Below, in pieces: positions 39,531-46,606 of a DNA stretch of 64,000 nucleotides. This DNA is from Hyphomicrobiales bacterium. GTDB lineage: Bacteria; Pseudomonadota; Alphaproteobacteria; Rhizobiales; Rhizobiaceae. A program made the position numbers and the translations under genes. Positions within the stretch are counted from its first letter, which is position 1. Every line of letters starts with the position of its first letter. Below the pieces are notes generated by a model, which did not search any database, had not been told where the DNA came from, and worked only from the letters and a program-made list of their open reading frames with translations. The DNA is taken from positions 112,076-176,075 of the forward strand of contig UCKU01000018.1 in assembly GCA_900473185.1 (NCBI GenBank), given 5' to 3'.

Positions 39531-39744
39531 CGCTGCAGCAGACATGGGCAAGCTGGCGGGGAAAAAGGACACGCCGAAGTTCAAGATGCCGCCGGAATGC
39601 CGGGAGAAGATGGGACGGGTCTATCCCACGCTGACCGAGAAGGCTCGCAACACGCAGCTCCGCTGGGAGTTTGTGGCCGACGTCGAGGACGCAACCAGGC
39701 TCCGTTGCGCCGACCTAGCCGACGCGGCGATCGCCGCTCAATAG
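39412..39744 (+). CDS. Outer-membrane spanin lipoprotein, Rz1-like
   Basis: The frame starts at an ATG behind AAGGTGAGAA, inside the Rz-like gene. The 110-residue precursor reads MKSSRRRSPATLAAVAAIGLLTISSGCKS: basic start, hydrophobic core and a lipobox ending in cysteine 27. The mature protein, about 84 residues, is soluble, with a single pair of further cysteines (PPECREK, then RCADLADA). The overlapping arrangement with a coiled-coil Rz is the typical Rz/Rz1 design. The last 30 bases overlap the convergent DUF982 gene. Confidence 0.8.
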   Translation: MKSSRRRSPATLAAVAAIGLLTISSGCKSTEEGQAALLDSAAADMGKLAGKKDTPKFKMPPECREKMGRVYPTLTEKARNTQLRWEFVADVEDATRLRCADLADAAIAAQ

Positions 39745-40071
39745 CGGCGCTCGGCTCGGGCGGTTGGTTTTGCGCGCGGGTGTCTGTGTCTGATGCAGAG
39801 AATCATCCGGCATAACAGTGATACCGGCATCACGCGCGGCATCTACAAACGCCTTGCGAGCCAGGTCTCCACCCTTCTGGTTTTCCAACGCCGTCAGACA
39901 TTGGGCGAGGGCACGTTGGAACGTGGTGCTGCCAGCCTTCTTCGGCCACCTCTCTGACATGAGAATGGTCGCGAGATCAGCAACCGTATGGACATTTCTG
40001 TAGCCACCGATGCCGTGGATCTGGACGGAAACTTGTTTGATCGGGACTGGCGATAGGTCGGCCTCGGACAT
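39715..40071 (-). CDS. DUF982 protein
   Basis: GAGGTGCTCAA precedes the ATG of this 118-residue leftward protein. Residues 12-82 carry the DUF982 pattern: VSVQIHGIGGYRNVHTVADLATILM, then ERWP and FQRALAQCLTALENQ followed by a helix. DUF982 is a small domain found almost only in rhizobia and relatives, in many copies per genome, with no known function. It is read against the lysis genes, and a 14-bp palindrome lies 20 bases upstream, suggesting regulation of its own promoter. The C-terminal 35 residues are basic and probably disordered. Confidence 0.8.
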   Translation of the reverse strand: MSEADLSPVPIKQVSVQIHGIGGYRNVHTVADLATILMSERWPKKAGSTTFQRALAQCLTALENQKGGDLARKAFVDAARDAGITVMPDDSLHQTQTPARKTNRPSRAPLLSGDRRVG

Positions 40072-40091
40072 TTGAGCACCTCACGCGTTAC

Positions 40092-40105
40092 TGAGTCGCG
40101 ACTCA
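40092..40105. promoter_or_regulatory. 14-bp perfect palindrome between divergent genes
   Basis: TGAGTCGCGACTCA is a perfect palindrome between the leftward DUF982 start (40071) and the rightward DUF1515 start (40164). It has the size and symmetry of a dimeric regulator's operator. Confidence 0.5.
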
Positions 40106-40163
40106 ACACATGTAGGAGCGATTCGCTTCAAGGAAATAGCAGGCCATTGAAAAGGGCACGGAC

Positions 40164-40511
40164 TTGGCAACAACGGAAGACGGATCGATGCATCGCGAAA
40201 TCGGCATGCTCACGGCGAAGGTCGACATGATTCTGGAAGGGATTAGACGTTCAGAAGAGAAGTCGGACGCGAGCCGGGCCTCGATGCATCGCCGCATGGA
40301 TGAGATTGTCGACCGCGTAAGCAAGGTCGAATTGACTACAGCTGCGGTCCAGGAAGACGTCACGGAAATGAAACCGGTCACCGATGATGTGCGCCGGTGG
40401 AAGCTCATGGGCCTGGGCGCGCTCGGTGTCATTGGTTTCGGCGGTATGGCGATGGGAGTGACCTTCGCCGACGCCATCCGCCGAATAGGTGCCGTGGTCA
40501 TTGGGCGCTAA
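40164..40511 (+). CDS. DUF1515 coiled-coil membrane protein
   Basis: The frame starts at a TTG behind AAAGGGCACGGAC; an ATG at 40188 (MHREIGML) is the alternative. The 115-residue protein is a coiled coil with short heptads (MLTAKVDMILEGIRRSEEKSDASRASMHRRMDEIVDRVSKVE) followed by a membrane helix near residues 83-101 (LMGLGALGVIGFGGMAMGV). This is the DUF1515 pattern, found in rhizobial phages and genomes, of unknown role. It overlaps the leftward nuclease-like gene by 4 bases at its 3' end. Confidence 0.72.
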   Translation: MATTEDGSMHREIGMLTAKVDMILEGIRRSEEKSDASRASMHRRMDEIVDRVSKVELTTAAVQEDVTEMKPVTDDVRRWKLMGLGALGVIGFGGMAMGVTFADAIRRIGAVVIGR

Positions 40512-40882
40512 TCGCTGCACCAGTCATTTCTATGGTGCGGCCGCCACTCGCGGGCGAAGCCTTCCTCGAGCAACCTGGCCCCGATCTCTTCCCCGTTCGT
40601 TCGATAGATGTTGATGAGCGGCCGATGCTTCGGCGTGTTGTCGTAGCCCTTGATTTCGATCTGCAGGCCGCGTTCTTCCAAAAGGTCCTTCAGCCTTCCC
40701 TTGGCGATCAACGCCAGCTTCCGTTCCTTGATGCACTTCGCGTGCGATCCTATCTCCGGGGTGTCGATACCCCATTGGAACGGCACTCCTCCTCCCAATA
40801 ATCGCATAAGTCGACCGTCACATCGCACGGTGTCGCCGTCGACCGCTGTCAGGCTGGTGCACATCAAGATAGCAGTGATCAT
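40508..40882 (-). CDS. Thermonuclease-like (SNase fold) protein
   Basis: The 124-residue leftward frame starts at an ATG with AGGAATGCTCA upstream. After a hydrophobic head (MITAILMCTSLTAV), which may be a weak signal peptide, SNase landmarks appear: VDGDTVRC, then MRLLGG, GIDTPEI, and a C-terminal GEEIGARLLEEGFAREW. The domain usually cuts nucleic acid with calcium. The usual RLxGIDxPE arginine position reads WGIDTPEI here, and the second catalytic arginine region is not obvious, so activity is uncertain. Translation is coupled to the gene upstream by an ATGA overlap. Confidence 0.72.
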   Translation of the reverse strand: MITAILMCTSLTAVDGDTVRCDGRLMRLLGGGVPFQWGIDTPEIGSHAKCIKERKLALIAKGRLKDLLEERGLQIEIKGYDNTPKHRPLINIYRTNGEEIGARLLEEGFAREWRPHHRNDWCSD

Positions 40883-41067
40883 TGAGCATTCCTGGTTGGC
40901 CTCGGAGCCTCCCAATGCGGATAGTGCTCTTCGCACCACCACCGCGTTTCGACCATCTTACTGGCGGCAAAACCGAGGCCGCCCCACTTCCCGCATCCGG
41001 GGACGCAGCAATAGTGCTCTATGATGACATTTGCGCCAGGCGCGGTTGAGTGATCTTGGATGCTCAT
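40879..41067 (-). CDS. Small cysteine-rich protein, possible zinc ribbon
   Basis: The 62-residue frame begins at an ATG sharing its A with the TAA of the gene upstream, so translation is coupled. It begins MSIQDHSTAPGANVIIEH. Cysteines and histidines form a YCCVPGCGKW ... WWCEEHYPHW arrangement over about residues 20-48, which would allow one zinc site. No named family is recognised. It belongs to a three-gene leftward unit with the SNase-like gene and the 230-residue gene. Confidence 0.6.
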   Translation of the reverse strand: MSIQDHSTAPGANVIIEHYCCVPGCGKWGGLGFAASKMVETRWWCEEHYPHWEAPRPTRNAQ

Positions 41068-41759
41068 TAGCCAGTCCTGCTTTCGCCAGCCTCTATTGCG
41101 AAATAAATCCGCTCCAGCCGGCATGCCGCGCTGTTCGCGCTGGCTTCGTAACCTGCAATCGGCCAATTCAGCCGCTCCGCGCCCTCAAGTGAAAGCAGCC
41201 AAAACCAGCGCCCGTCGAACTGTGTCAGGTCAATCTTAAAAATTCTGCCCATGCGGCGATTGCCGTGAAAGCCGACAAAATCATCTCCTTTCCGCTCCGA
41301 CCACGAATGACGCCATTTCCCCTTCGGCCGCTCCCCGGCGTGAATCATCTCGTGAGACATCCAGCCGTTGAAATCTGACCGTGCCGTGAGTGAGCCGTCA
41401 TATGGTTTCTTTGAGAACACCATGCAGCCTTCCAGGAATGCCGCTATCGCTTCGCAAAGCTCCTTCCATGTTCCGAAGTCGTGCGATGTCAGCCTATAGG
41501 CCATTTCATCCGATACGTTTTGCAGAGCGGCGGCAACGGCCCCTGAAAGCCCTTCGTGCGAGGCGCTTTCACCCCTGGGCGTTTTGATGATCATATATTC
41601 GAAAAGGCGCTTCGCTACCTTTTCTGAGATTGGATAAATCACATTCGGCTTGCGGCGTTTGCCGACGGCATATCCACCAAAATCCCTTATTTGTGCCTGC
41701 GGGAGGCTTTTCAGGGCGAGATCGAGATGTGAGCGCAATAGCTCGGCGTCTGATGACAT
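41067..41759 (-). CDS. Hypothetical prophage accessory protein, 230 residues
   Basis: The 230-residue protein starts MSSDAELLRSHLDLALKSLPQ, has a basic loop (GKRRKPNVIYPISEKVAKRLFEYMI), a helix-rich middle (LQNVSDEMAYRLTSHDFGTWKELCEAIAAFLEG) and an aromatic beta-rich end (FDGRWFWLLSLEGAERLNWP). Around residues 127-135 the motif MSHEMIHAGE is seen, with the HExxH-like spacing absent (H-E-M-I-H does give H, E, H). It therefore has a short zinc-peptidase-like string HEMIH at about 135-139, which could be accidental. No family is recognised. It heads the three-gene leftward unit. Confidence 0.6.
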   Translation of the reverse strand: MSSDAELLRSHLDLALKSLPQAQIRDFGGYAVGKRRKPNVIYPISEKVAKRLFEYMIIKTPRGESASHEGLSGAVAAALQNVSDEMAYRLTSHDFGTWKELCEAIAAFLEGCMVFSKKPYDGSLTARSDFNGWMSHEMIHAGERPKGKWRHSWSERKGDDFVGFHGNRRMGRIFKIDLTQFDGRWFWLLSLEGAERLNWPIAGYEASANSAACRLERIYFAIEAGESRTG

Positions 41760-41839
41760 GCGTATTCCTCTCCTCGACGAGGAGTTTGGTTGACCGCATT
41801 GTTTCGTTAAGGCCCGCCCGGCCAGGTGGATCTATCTAT

Positions 41840-42217
41840 TTAGTCTCTTGGAATCTCTCGAAGGAAAAACCTGTTTCGCCCGCGACTGCCGCATCGAGCA
41901 CAGCATAATTGCCCTTCGATTTTCCTGAGCGCCGTGCTCTCACCAAACCGTCGCGCAAGGTAGCGTTTTCGAACGATTGCACCCCTCAGGCAGGCGCGGC
42001 ATGCCGCTACGATGACAATCCAGTTCGGGACCTCCTCTATCCTGCAGTCATCCGCTGGCAGCATCATCGGGTTGCCTGCCTTGAGAACGCGCCAGCGCGC
42101 GCCGGCAACGGCGGGTTCGCACATGCCGGATAGGGCGTATAGTTTTGCGAAGTTTCGTGGGGGAAGCCCTTCGATCGTGCGTATGGCGGGCTCATTCCGT
42201 GCGGCGTGCGGTTCCAT
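41840..42217 (-). CDS. Small cysteine-rich basic protein
   Basis: The likely form is 125 residues from the ATG at 42217; a longer frame to 42487 overlaps the next gene and is low-complexity. The protein is basic, with AACRACLRGAIVRKRYLARRFGE near residues 72-94 and a C-terminal LCCARCGSRGRNRFFLRE. The four cysteines near the end (CCARC plus an earlier ACRAC) could bind one zinc ion. It has an LPPRNFAKLYALSG opening that looks well formed. The ribosome site is weak. I do not recognise a family; the zinc-ribbon guess is from cysteine spacing only. Confidence 0.5.
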   Translation of the reverse strand: MEPHAARNEPAIRTIEGLPPRNFAKLYALSGMCEPAVAGARWRVLKAGNPMMLPADDCRIEEVPNWIVIVAACRACLRGAIVRKRYLARRFGESTALRKIEGQLCCARCGSRGRNRFFLREIPRD

Positions 42218-42383
42218 AAAATTCTGGCTGGCTTCTTTCTGACCGCGAAAAGTTTGGATTGGCTCCGCCCGAGCCTTTGAAGCGAGATCAGCGTAAATAC
42301 TGAATTGGACCGCGCAGCGTTCCGTGGTGTAGAAACAAGGAGGTTGCCGCGCGGCCCATCCGCCCGAGTGGGCGAACCAAAGA

Positions 42384-42755
42384 TTAGAGGACGTAGCCCT
42401 GCTCGCGGGACCTCTCGTACAGATCGTCAAAGGCCGTATCGATATCGCCGTCGAAGGAAAGTTGAGCCGGCTTGCCGAGGCTTCCACCGCGGAAAATTCC
42501 GCGAGCGCGGCCGTTGTTTCTATCGATCGCGACGACGAAATCTCCTGCTGGAGCGCAGGACGCCATGTCGAAGGCGCCCGCTACATAGATGTCATAGGGC
42601 TTTCCGTTTCCGATGTTGTCGAGCCGCAGCTCGATCGCATTCTGGACAAGAGGGTCGAGCTCGTCGACGCTTATAGAGACCGGAGGGGTCCAGTAAGTTC
42701 CGCTCGGAATTGAGCCGTCATCTTTCCACGAGTGTTCGTTCGGCAGAGTGTCCAT
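42384..42755 (-). CDS. Hypothetical protein under a probable SOS promoter
   Basis: The 123-residue protein starts at the ATG at 42755, with AAAGG nine bases upstream; an ATG at 42764 is closer to that site. It is acidic and soluble: NEHSWKDDGSIPSGTYWTPPVSISVDELDPLV, then a beta-rich middle KPYDIYVAGAFDMASCAPAGDFVVAID, and an acidic helical end (FDGDIDTAFDDLYERS). A sigma-70-like promoter with TTGACT and ATAATA at 17-bp spacing lies 37 bases upstream, and the LexA box covers the -10 element. So it is probably damage-induced. No family is recognised. Confidence 0.65.
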   Translation of the reverse strand: MDTLPNEHSWKDDGSIPSGTYWTPPVSISVDELDPLVQNAIELRLDNIGNGKPYDIYVAGAFDMASCAPAGDFVVAIDRNNGRARGIFRGGSLGKPAQLSFDGDIDTAFDDLYERSREQGYVL

Positions 42756-42786
42756 TGCCGTCATCCTTTCGCAGTGGGCTTTTGAT

Positions 42787-42801
42787 GTTCTTATTATGTT
42801 C
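42787..42801. promoter_or_regulatory. LexA (SOS) box overlapping the -10 element
   Basis: GTTCTTATTATGTTC is GTTC-N7-GTTC, the alphaproteobacterial SOS box, with an AT-rich spacer. It lies exactly on the -10 region of the leftward promoter at 42792-42820 and 100 bases before the rightward SRAP gene. Confidence 0.78.
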
Positions 42802-42820
42802 TCATTTTTGGAGGAGTCAA
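42792..42820 (-). promoter_or_regulatory. Sigma-70-type promoter, leftward
   Basis: On the leftward strand TTGACT at 42820-42815 and ATAATA at 42797-42792 are separated by 17 bp. The start of transcription would fall near 42785, about 30 bases before the gene at 42755. Confidence 0.7.
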
Positions 42821-42901
42821 GGCTCAACCGAATCACGCGCGTTGGCTTGACAAAGCCGAGCGCGAAACCGAACTCTTTGGGGATCTGGGAGGCAGAGTTC
42901 G

Positions 42902-43672
42902 ATGTGCAATCTCTATCGCATGCATGCCAAGGATTGGGTGAACAAGTGGGCGCAGGATGCTGAAAGCCTGGTCAACCTCATGCCCGCCTATCAGATGAAC
43001 CCTGACCAGTGGGGGCCGATCGTACGCAACGCCGTCGACGGACGGAAGCAGCTCGTGCATGCGCGCTGGGGTTTGCCTTCACCATTCTTCGTGATCAAGG
43101 AAGCGGCCGAAGCCCGGGCGGAGAAGCTGCGGAAAAAGGGGCTACCTGTGGATATGGAAACCCTCATCCGAATGGAGCCGGACAAGGGCGTAACGAACAT
43201 CCGTAATCTGAACCTTGCGCACTGGAAAAAGTGGTTCGGAGTCGAAAATCGATGCATCGTCCCAGTGACCAGCTTTGCCGAGCCGGACCCGGCGAGCAAG
43301 CCGGATGGTGGTGCTACACCGAACGCCTGGTTTTCGAGAGACGAAAGCGCGCCACTGATGTTTTTCGCTGGCGTTCATGTCCCGCAATGGCAAAGCGTGC
43401 GGAAGGTCAAAGACGGTCTCACGACCGATGATCTCTATGCTTTCTTGACAACCGCTCCAAACGAAGTGGTCAAGCCAATCCATCAGAAAGCCATGCCGGT
43501 TCTGCTGTTGACGCCCGAGGAAGTGGACGTCTGGATGCACGCGCCATGGGAGGAGGCGAAGACGCTAGCCCGCCCCCTGCCAGACGAGTCGATTATGGTG
43601 ACTTCGCGGGAGGCCTATGGATCGAGTATCATCACCAAAGCAGGAGAGCCTGCAGAGCCCACCTTGTCCTGA
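42902..43672 (+). CDS. SRAP (SOS response-associated) family protein, YedK/HMCES-like
   Basis: GGGAGG lies 9 bases before the ATG. The 256-residue protein starts MCNLYR, giving the catalytic cysteine 2 after removal of Met1. Other SRAP landmarks are HARWGLPSPFF near residues 52-62, RCIVPVTSFAEP with the catalytic glutamate near residue 124, and the C-terminal HQKAMPVLL with His194. SRAP proteins form a covalent link to abasic sites in single-stranded DNA and shield them. Encoded next to a LexA box, this copy is probably part of the prophage's or island's damage response. It has a longer insert (VKDMETLIRMEPDKG region) than E. coli YedK. Confidence 0.9.
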   Translation: MCNLYRMHAKDWVNKWAQDAESLVNLMPAYQMNPDQWGPIVRNAVDGRKQLVHARWGLPSPFFVIKEAAEARAEKLRKKGLPVDMETLIRMEPDKGVTNIRNLNLAHWKKWFGVENRCIVPVTSFAEPDPASKPDGGATPNAWFSRDESAPLMFFAGVHVPQWQSVRKVKDGLTTDDLYAFLTTAPNEVVKPIHQKAMPVLLLTPEEVDVWMHAPWEEAKTLARPLPDESIMVTSREAYGSSIITKAGEPAEPTLS

Positions 43673-43677
43673 GGGCG

Positions 43678-43914
43678 TTACCCGCGCGGCCGCTTCAATA
43701 CGTCGAGAGCAGCGTCGAGATCCGCATTTGCGGCCAGCGTCAGCGCATGATTGTCAGCCAGTTCGATGATGGCCGTCAGGACTTCATCGGCGCTCCAGCC
43801 GACCGCAATAGCGCGATCGACAAATGCCGCGAAACCGATGTGCATTGCCTCCTGGCATCTTATGAACCTGTCCGGATCATCCCTGGGGATGTCAGGCGGG
43901 AAAACATCGCTCAT
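43678..43914 (-). CDS. Small acidic helical protein
   Basis: The 78-residue protein is best started at the ATG at 43914, with GAGGGG about 11 bases upstream; a longer frame to 43998 exists. It begins MSDVFPPDIPRDDPDRFIRC, then is helical: EAMHIGFAAFVDRAIAVGW, then SADEVLTAIIELADNHALTL. The look is of a small regulatory or structural helix bundle. The stop is 6 bases past the convergent SRAP stop. No family is recognised; similar small helical proteins are common in rhizobial genomes. Confidence 0.55.
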   Translation of the reverse strand: MSDVFPPDIPRDDPDRFIRCQEAMHIGFAAFVDRAIAVGWSADEVLTAIIELADNHALTLAANADLDAALDVLKRPRG

Positions 43915-44062
43915 GCACGGGAGCCCCTCGGTAGACGGCATTTTAAGCAATTGCTGATGTAATTGTGGCATGACAAAGCCGCTTCTACGTGATGTCAAGC
44001 TGCTCCATTCGCGACGGCTTAAGCCGCGCGACTACGCCACCAATCCGGCCTACTGGCCCTGA

Positions 44063-45202
44063 TCAAACCTGTTGATTGTCAACCGGCGGCTGCGGCTTCT
44101 TAATCCGGTTCCAAATCCACAGGGCGACACCAATTAAGGTGCCACCGACTCCCACGATCGCCCCATTGACTGCCGTAACTCCGCTCGCGGCCAGAACCAA
44201 GCGATTCCAGATCGAGACGTCGACCGGTATAACTTCAGTGTAGACGGCGCTGGCTCCAGGGGGGAGCTTTTTGCCATCAACCTCAAGGATAGACGAAACC
44301 TCAAGCACAAGAGGGAGACCTTCTCCGAAGGAATTCGGCGTGACCTGCCATGTCCAAGGGGTCGTTCGATCGGGAAGGACGGTCTTTTCTTGTGGCCCAG
44401 TAGGCTGGACATCAAAATCTTTGCCGGAGAGTTGCACCTGCATAGTCAGGCTTCCCGACAAGATATCAATCCTTTTGACCTCACCACTCAGCGATTTGGA
44501 TAGCGCCGCGACAGGATCATTTTTGGATGAGTTGGGAGCAATGACAAATTCGATCTGTGTTGCCCGACCATAGTTCATCCGCGTGGGCCGATTAAAAGCA
44601 GCGCTGGCAGTAAAAAGCTGAGCGCAGACCGGGCAAACGCTATCGATCGTTTTCTGCAGAGGGGTTTTCTGCAGCGGAAGATTGGTTGATGAGCAATTCG
44701 GAGGACATTTGGGTGCGCTTTTCGGAGTTGAGGTATCAACAGGTTCTGAATTGATCTCACTATCGGGGGCGAGACGATCTTGAAACTTGGCGCTAGCGTC
44801 CTGCGACTGAATATTGATGGCATCAGTGGAAACGCGGTTATCTTTGCCGATGACATTCACGTTGCTATTGCCATTATTCTCGATTCGGTCACCGCCAGGG
44901 CCGCGAGCCGGTGTGATATTCCCTGGCGCGCAGCACGGTTCTAAATTTGGCTGCGGGCTGTCACCACCGCGACCAGCAGCCAAAGTGATGTCGTCAGGCC
45001 TGCCGCGCGCTCCAACACTCGGCTGCCGGCTTTCTTCGGCGCTACTTTTTGAAGTTTCCATCACCGATTTATTGATCGCGTCGCCGACTTTCGCAACATC
45101 GCTTCCCAAGCGCGGCATTATGAAGAAAATCATGCCAAAAAAAATTACGGCAATTGGGATCGTAGCTATCGCTAAGAGTAATCTGAAGTTACGGGGCGAC
45201 AT
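44063..45202 (-). CDS. Membrane-anchored protein with central Cys motifs and beta-sandwich
   Basis: The 379-residue protein starts at the ATG at 45202 with AGAGG upstream. Residues 7-29 are a membrane helix (LLLAIATIPIAVIFFGMIFFIM). Residues 60-170 are low-complexity with repeated glycine-proline blocks (PGNITPARGPGGDRIENNGN). Then follow CPPNC and CPVC cysteine pairs and a beta-rich domain with a WTWQVTPNSFGEGLPLVLEVSSILE string near residues 280-304, which resembles an Ig-like sandwich. A second membrane helix closes the chain (near 345-365), then a basic end. So both ends are anchored and the middle faces one side. Not a known family to me; the layout recalls membrane effectors of defence cassettes, but this is not evidence. 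Confidence 0.65.
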   Translation of the reverse strand: MSPRNFRLLLAIATIPIAVIFFGMIFFIMPRLGSDVAKVGDAINKSVMETSKSSAEESRQPSVGARGRPDDITLAAGRGGDSPQPNLEPCCAPGNITPARGPGGDRIENNGNSNVNVIGKDNRVSTDAINIQSQDASAKFQDRLAPDSEINSEPVDTSTPKSAPKCPPNCSSTNLPLQKTPLQKTIDSVCPVCAQLFTASAAFNRPTRMNYGRATQIEFVIAPNSSKNDPVAALSKSLSGEVKRIDILSGSLTMQVQLSGKDFDVQPTGPQEKTVLPDRTTPWTWQVTPNSFGEGLPLVLEVSSILEVDGKKLPPGASAVYTEVIPVDVSIWNRLVLAASGVTAVNGAIVGVGGTLIGVALWIWNRIKKPQPPVDNQQV

Positions 45203-45291
45203 AGCAGGAAGCCTCTGAGAAACGTCGCCGATAATACCATGTCGCGTGTAAAAAGCATCAAGCAACTTAAGGGTTTTAATCGGAACTCCAG

Positions 45292-45605
45292 ATGCCGCAT
45301 GCGCAGATTAGCTCGCCAATATTACTTGCCGTGCGAAAAGATGGGAGACTGGTCTACCTTGGCTCCGTCGGGAGCGGGCTGACGGACAGCGAGGATAGAG
45401 GCTGCGCGGCCTTATCAAGAAGCTGGAAGCCGTAAATACCCCCATCGCGCACGCCGGCCGTCGGCAGAACGTTGCCTGGTTAAAGCCGAAGCTCATCGCT
45501 GAGATCGAATATCGAGCCTGGACTGGTGATGGGAAGCTGAGGCACGCGTCATAAAAAGGGTTGCGTGATACGGCCGATGAGGCTGCCACGTGTGTAATTG
45601 AGTGA
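45292..45605 (+). pseudogene. Remnant of an ATP-dependent DNA ligase C-terminal domain
   Basis: Rightward translation in two frames gives the OB-fold end of an ATP-dependent ligase (LigC/LigD type). The first frame from an ATG at 45292 reads DGRLVYLGSVGSGLTDSEDR and soon meets a stop. A frame change near 45405 continues LRGLIKKLEAV, then LKPKLIAEIEYRAWTGDGKLRHAS, where a TAA replaces the expected phenylalanine codon before KGLRDTADEA. So at least one frameshift and one nonsense change are present and the N-terminal ligase domain is gone. In rhizobia such ligases take part in end joining. It is a relic of an earlier gene, not a functional one. Confidence 0.78.
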
Positions 45606-45609
45606 AATG

Positions 45610-46527
45610 TCACTGTTTTGCTATTCGTTCTAACCTGCGCTTCTCAGCCAGCTTCTGCAGGAGGCTTGGCTCCTGAGACGTGCCAAAGTGTTTCCTAACA
45701 AATTCGGCGTATCGTGCGTCGGAGCCATAAACGAATGTTCGCGCGTTGGCGACGACCTGCCGATTGACGCGAGCAACAAGCTGTGTGGAGCTTTCGCGCC
45801 TGATTTTCGCGAATGTGTCCTCATCCCGTACAGCAATGAATAATCTGGTGGGGCTGATAGGGACTATTACCGACACACTTGGATCGCCGAGATTTCCATC
45901 GATTACCACAGGGCGGTCCGACGTCAGGAGAAGATGTTTCGACGTCCCCATATCCAAGACACTCCACCTCATCGCGTTTAGCCGCCTCCCGATCCCCTTA
46001 TGGTCTATCAGACCGCGATGCCACTTGAGCCTAGCCTTCTCGCGAAATTCAGAACGGTTTTGCTCCCACCACTCCTCCGCCGTTTCTGGCATTTCTGGTG
46101 TTCGATCTCGGGAGTACCGGTCTTGCATGTTCTGGGTTAGGTTGGTCCAATCGTCGTCAACTAGCTTTGCCAGCTCTGCAACGTCCTCGGGGTGCCGAAG
46201 TAACATGCCCATCAAGAAGCGTGACCATCCACTTCTTAATTTGGGTGTCCATTGGATGTTGCCCCTGCTGACTAACATCAATCTCAACGCGCCTGCCGCG
46301 TCAGTATCGGCGGGCATCATGAACGATGCCTCTAAGCTGACAGCCGATCCATCTTCACTGTCATAGAGGAACTTCTTGTAGCCGGTTCCTTTAGGTGCGC
46401 TTGTGCGCGGTGAGACGCCATGAAACCGCCGTTTGAACTCAGTCACAAGTTTGGTGCAGGGATCGACCCAATTCTCCAGGTAAAATACCGGGACGAAATG
46501 ATGATCGTGAGAGGGATTGTTGGACAA
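45610..46527 (-). CDS. DUF4238 family protein
   Basis: The 305-residue leftward protein begins MSNNPSHDHHFVPVFYLENWVD; the HHFVPxFYLxxW opening is the hallmark of DUF4238. Later features include RPVVIDGNLGDPSVSVIVPISPTRLFIAV near residues 205-235, also common in that family, and a C-terminal basic helix. The function is unknown. From memory, DUF4238 genes are common in genomic islands of bacteria. It converges tightly on the ligase remnant (5 bases between) and starts about 35 bases before the tRNA fragment, so it is the last prophage-side gene before that site. Base composition is a little AT-richer than the core genes. Confidence 0.8.
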   Translation of the reverse strand: MSNNPSHDHHFVPVFYLENWVDPCTKLVTEFKRRFHGVSPRTSAPKGTGYKKFLYDSEDGSAVSLEASFMMPADTDAAGALRLMLVSRGNIQWTPKLRSGWSRFLMGMLLRHPEDVAELAKLVDDDWTNLTQNMQDRYSRDRTPEMPETAEEWWEQNRSEFREKARLKWHRGLIDHKGIGRRLNAMRWSVLDMGTSKHLLLTSDRPVVIDGNLGDPSVSVIVPISPTRLFIAVRDEDTFAKIRRESSTQLVARVNRQVVANARTFVYGSDARYAEFVRKHFGTSQEPSLLQKLAEKRRLERIAKQ

Positions 46528-46562
46528 AGCGTCGGTCCTGAAATCAAACCTTTAACCTATGA

Positions 46563-46603
46563 TGCAAATCCTTTTGCCCCGGTTCAACTCGGGGCGAGAC
46601 CTC
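46563..46603 (+). repeat. Diverged 3' half of tRNA-Cys, candidate attachment site
   Basis: Forty-one bases match the tRNA-Cys gene at 47508-47581 from the anticodon TGC to near the 3' end with 6 differences. The T-arm stem CCCCG...CGGGG keeps pairing by compensating change. The match begins abruptly at the anticodon loop, where many tRNA-type att cores begin. No 5' half precedes it. Confidence 0.65.
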
Positions 46604-46606
46604 TAT

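Noticed and set aside
41067..41759. Zinc metallopeptidase from the HEMIH string
   Set aside because: A single five-residue match without other family features is not enough to name a peptidase.
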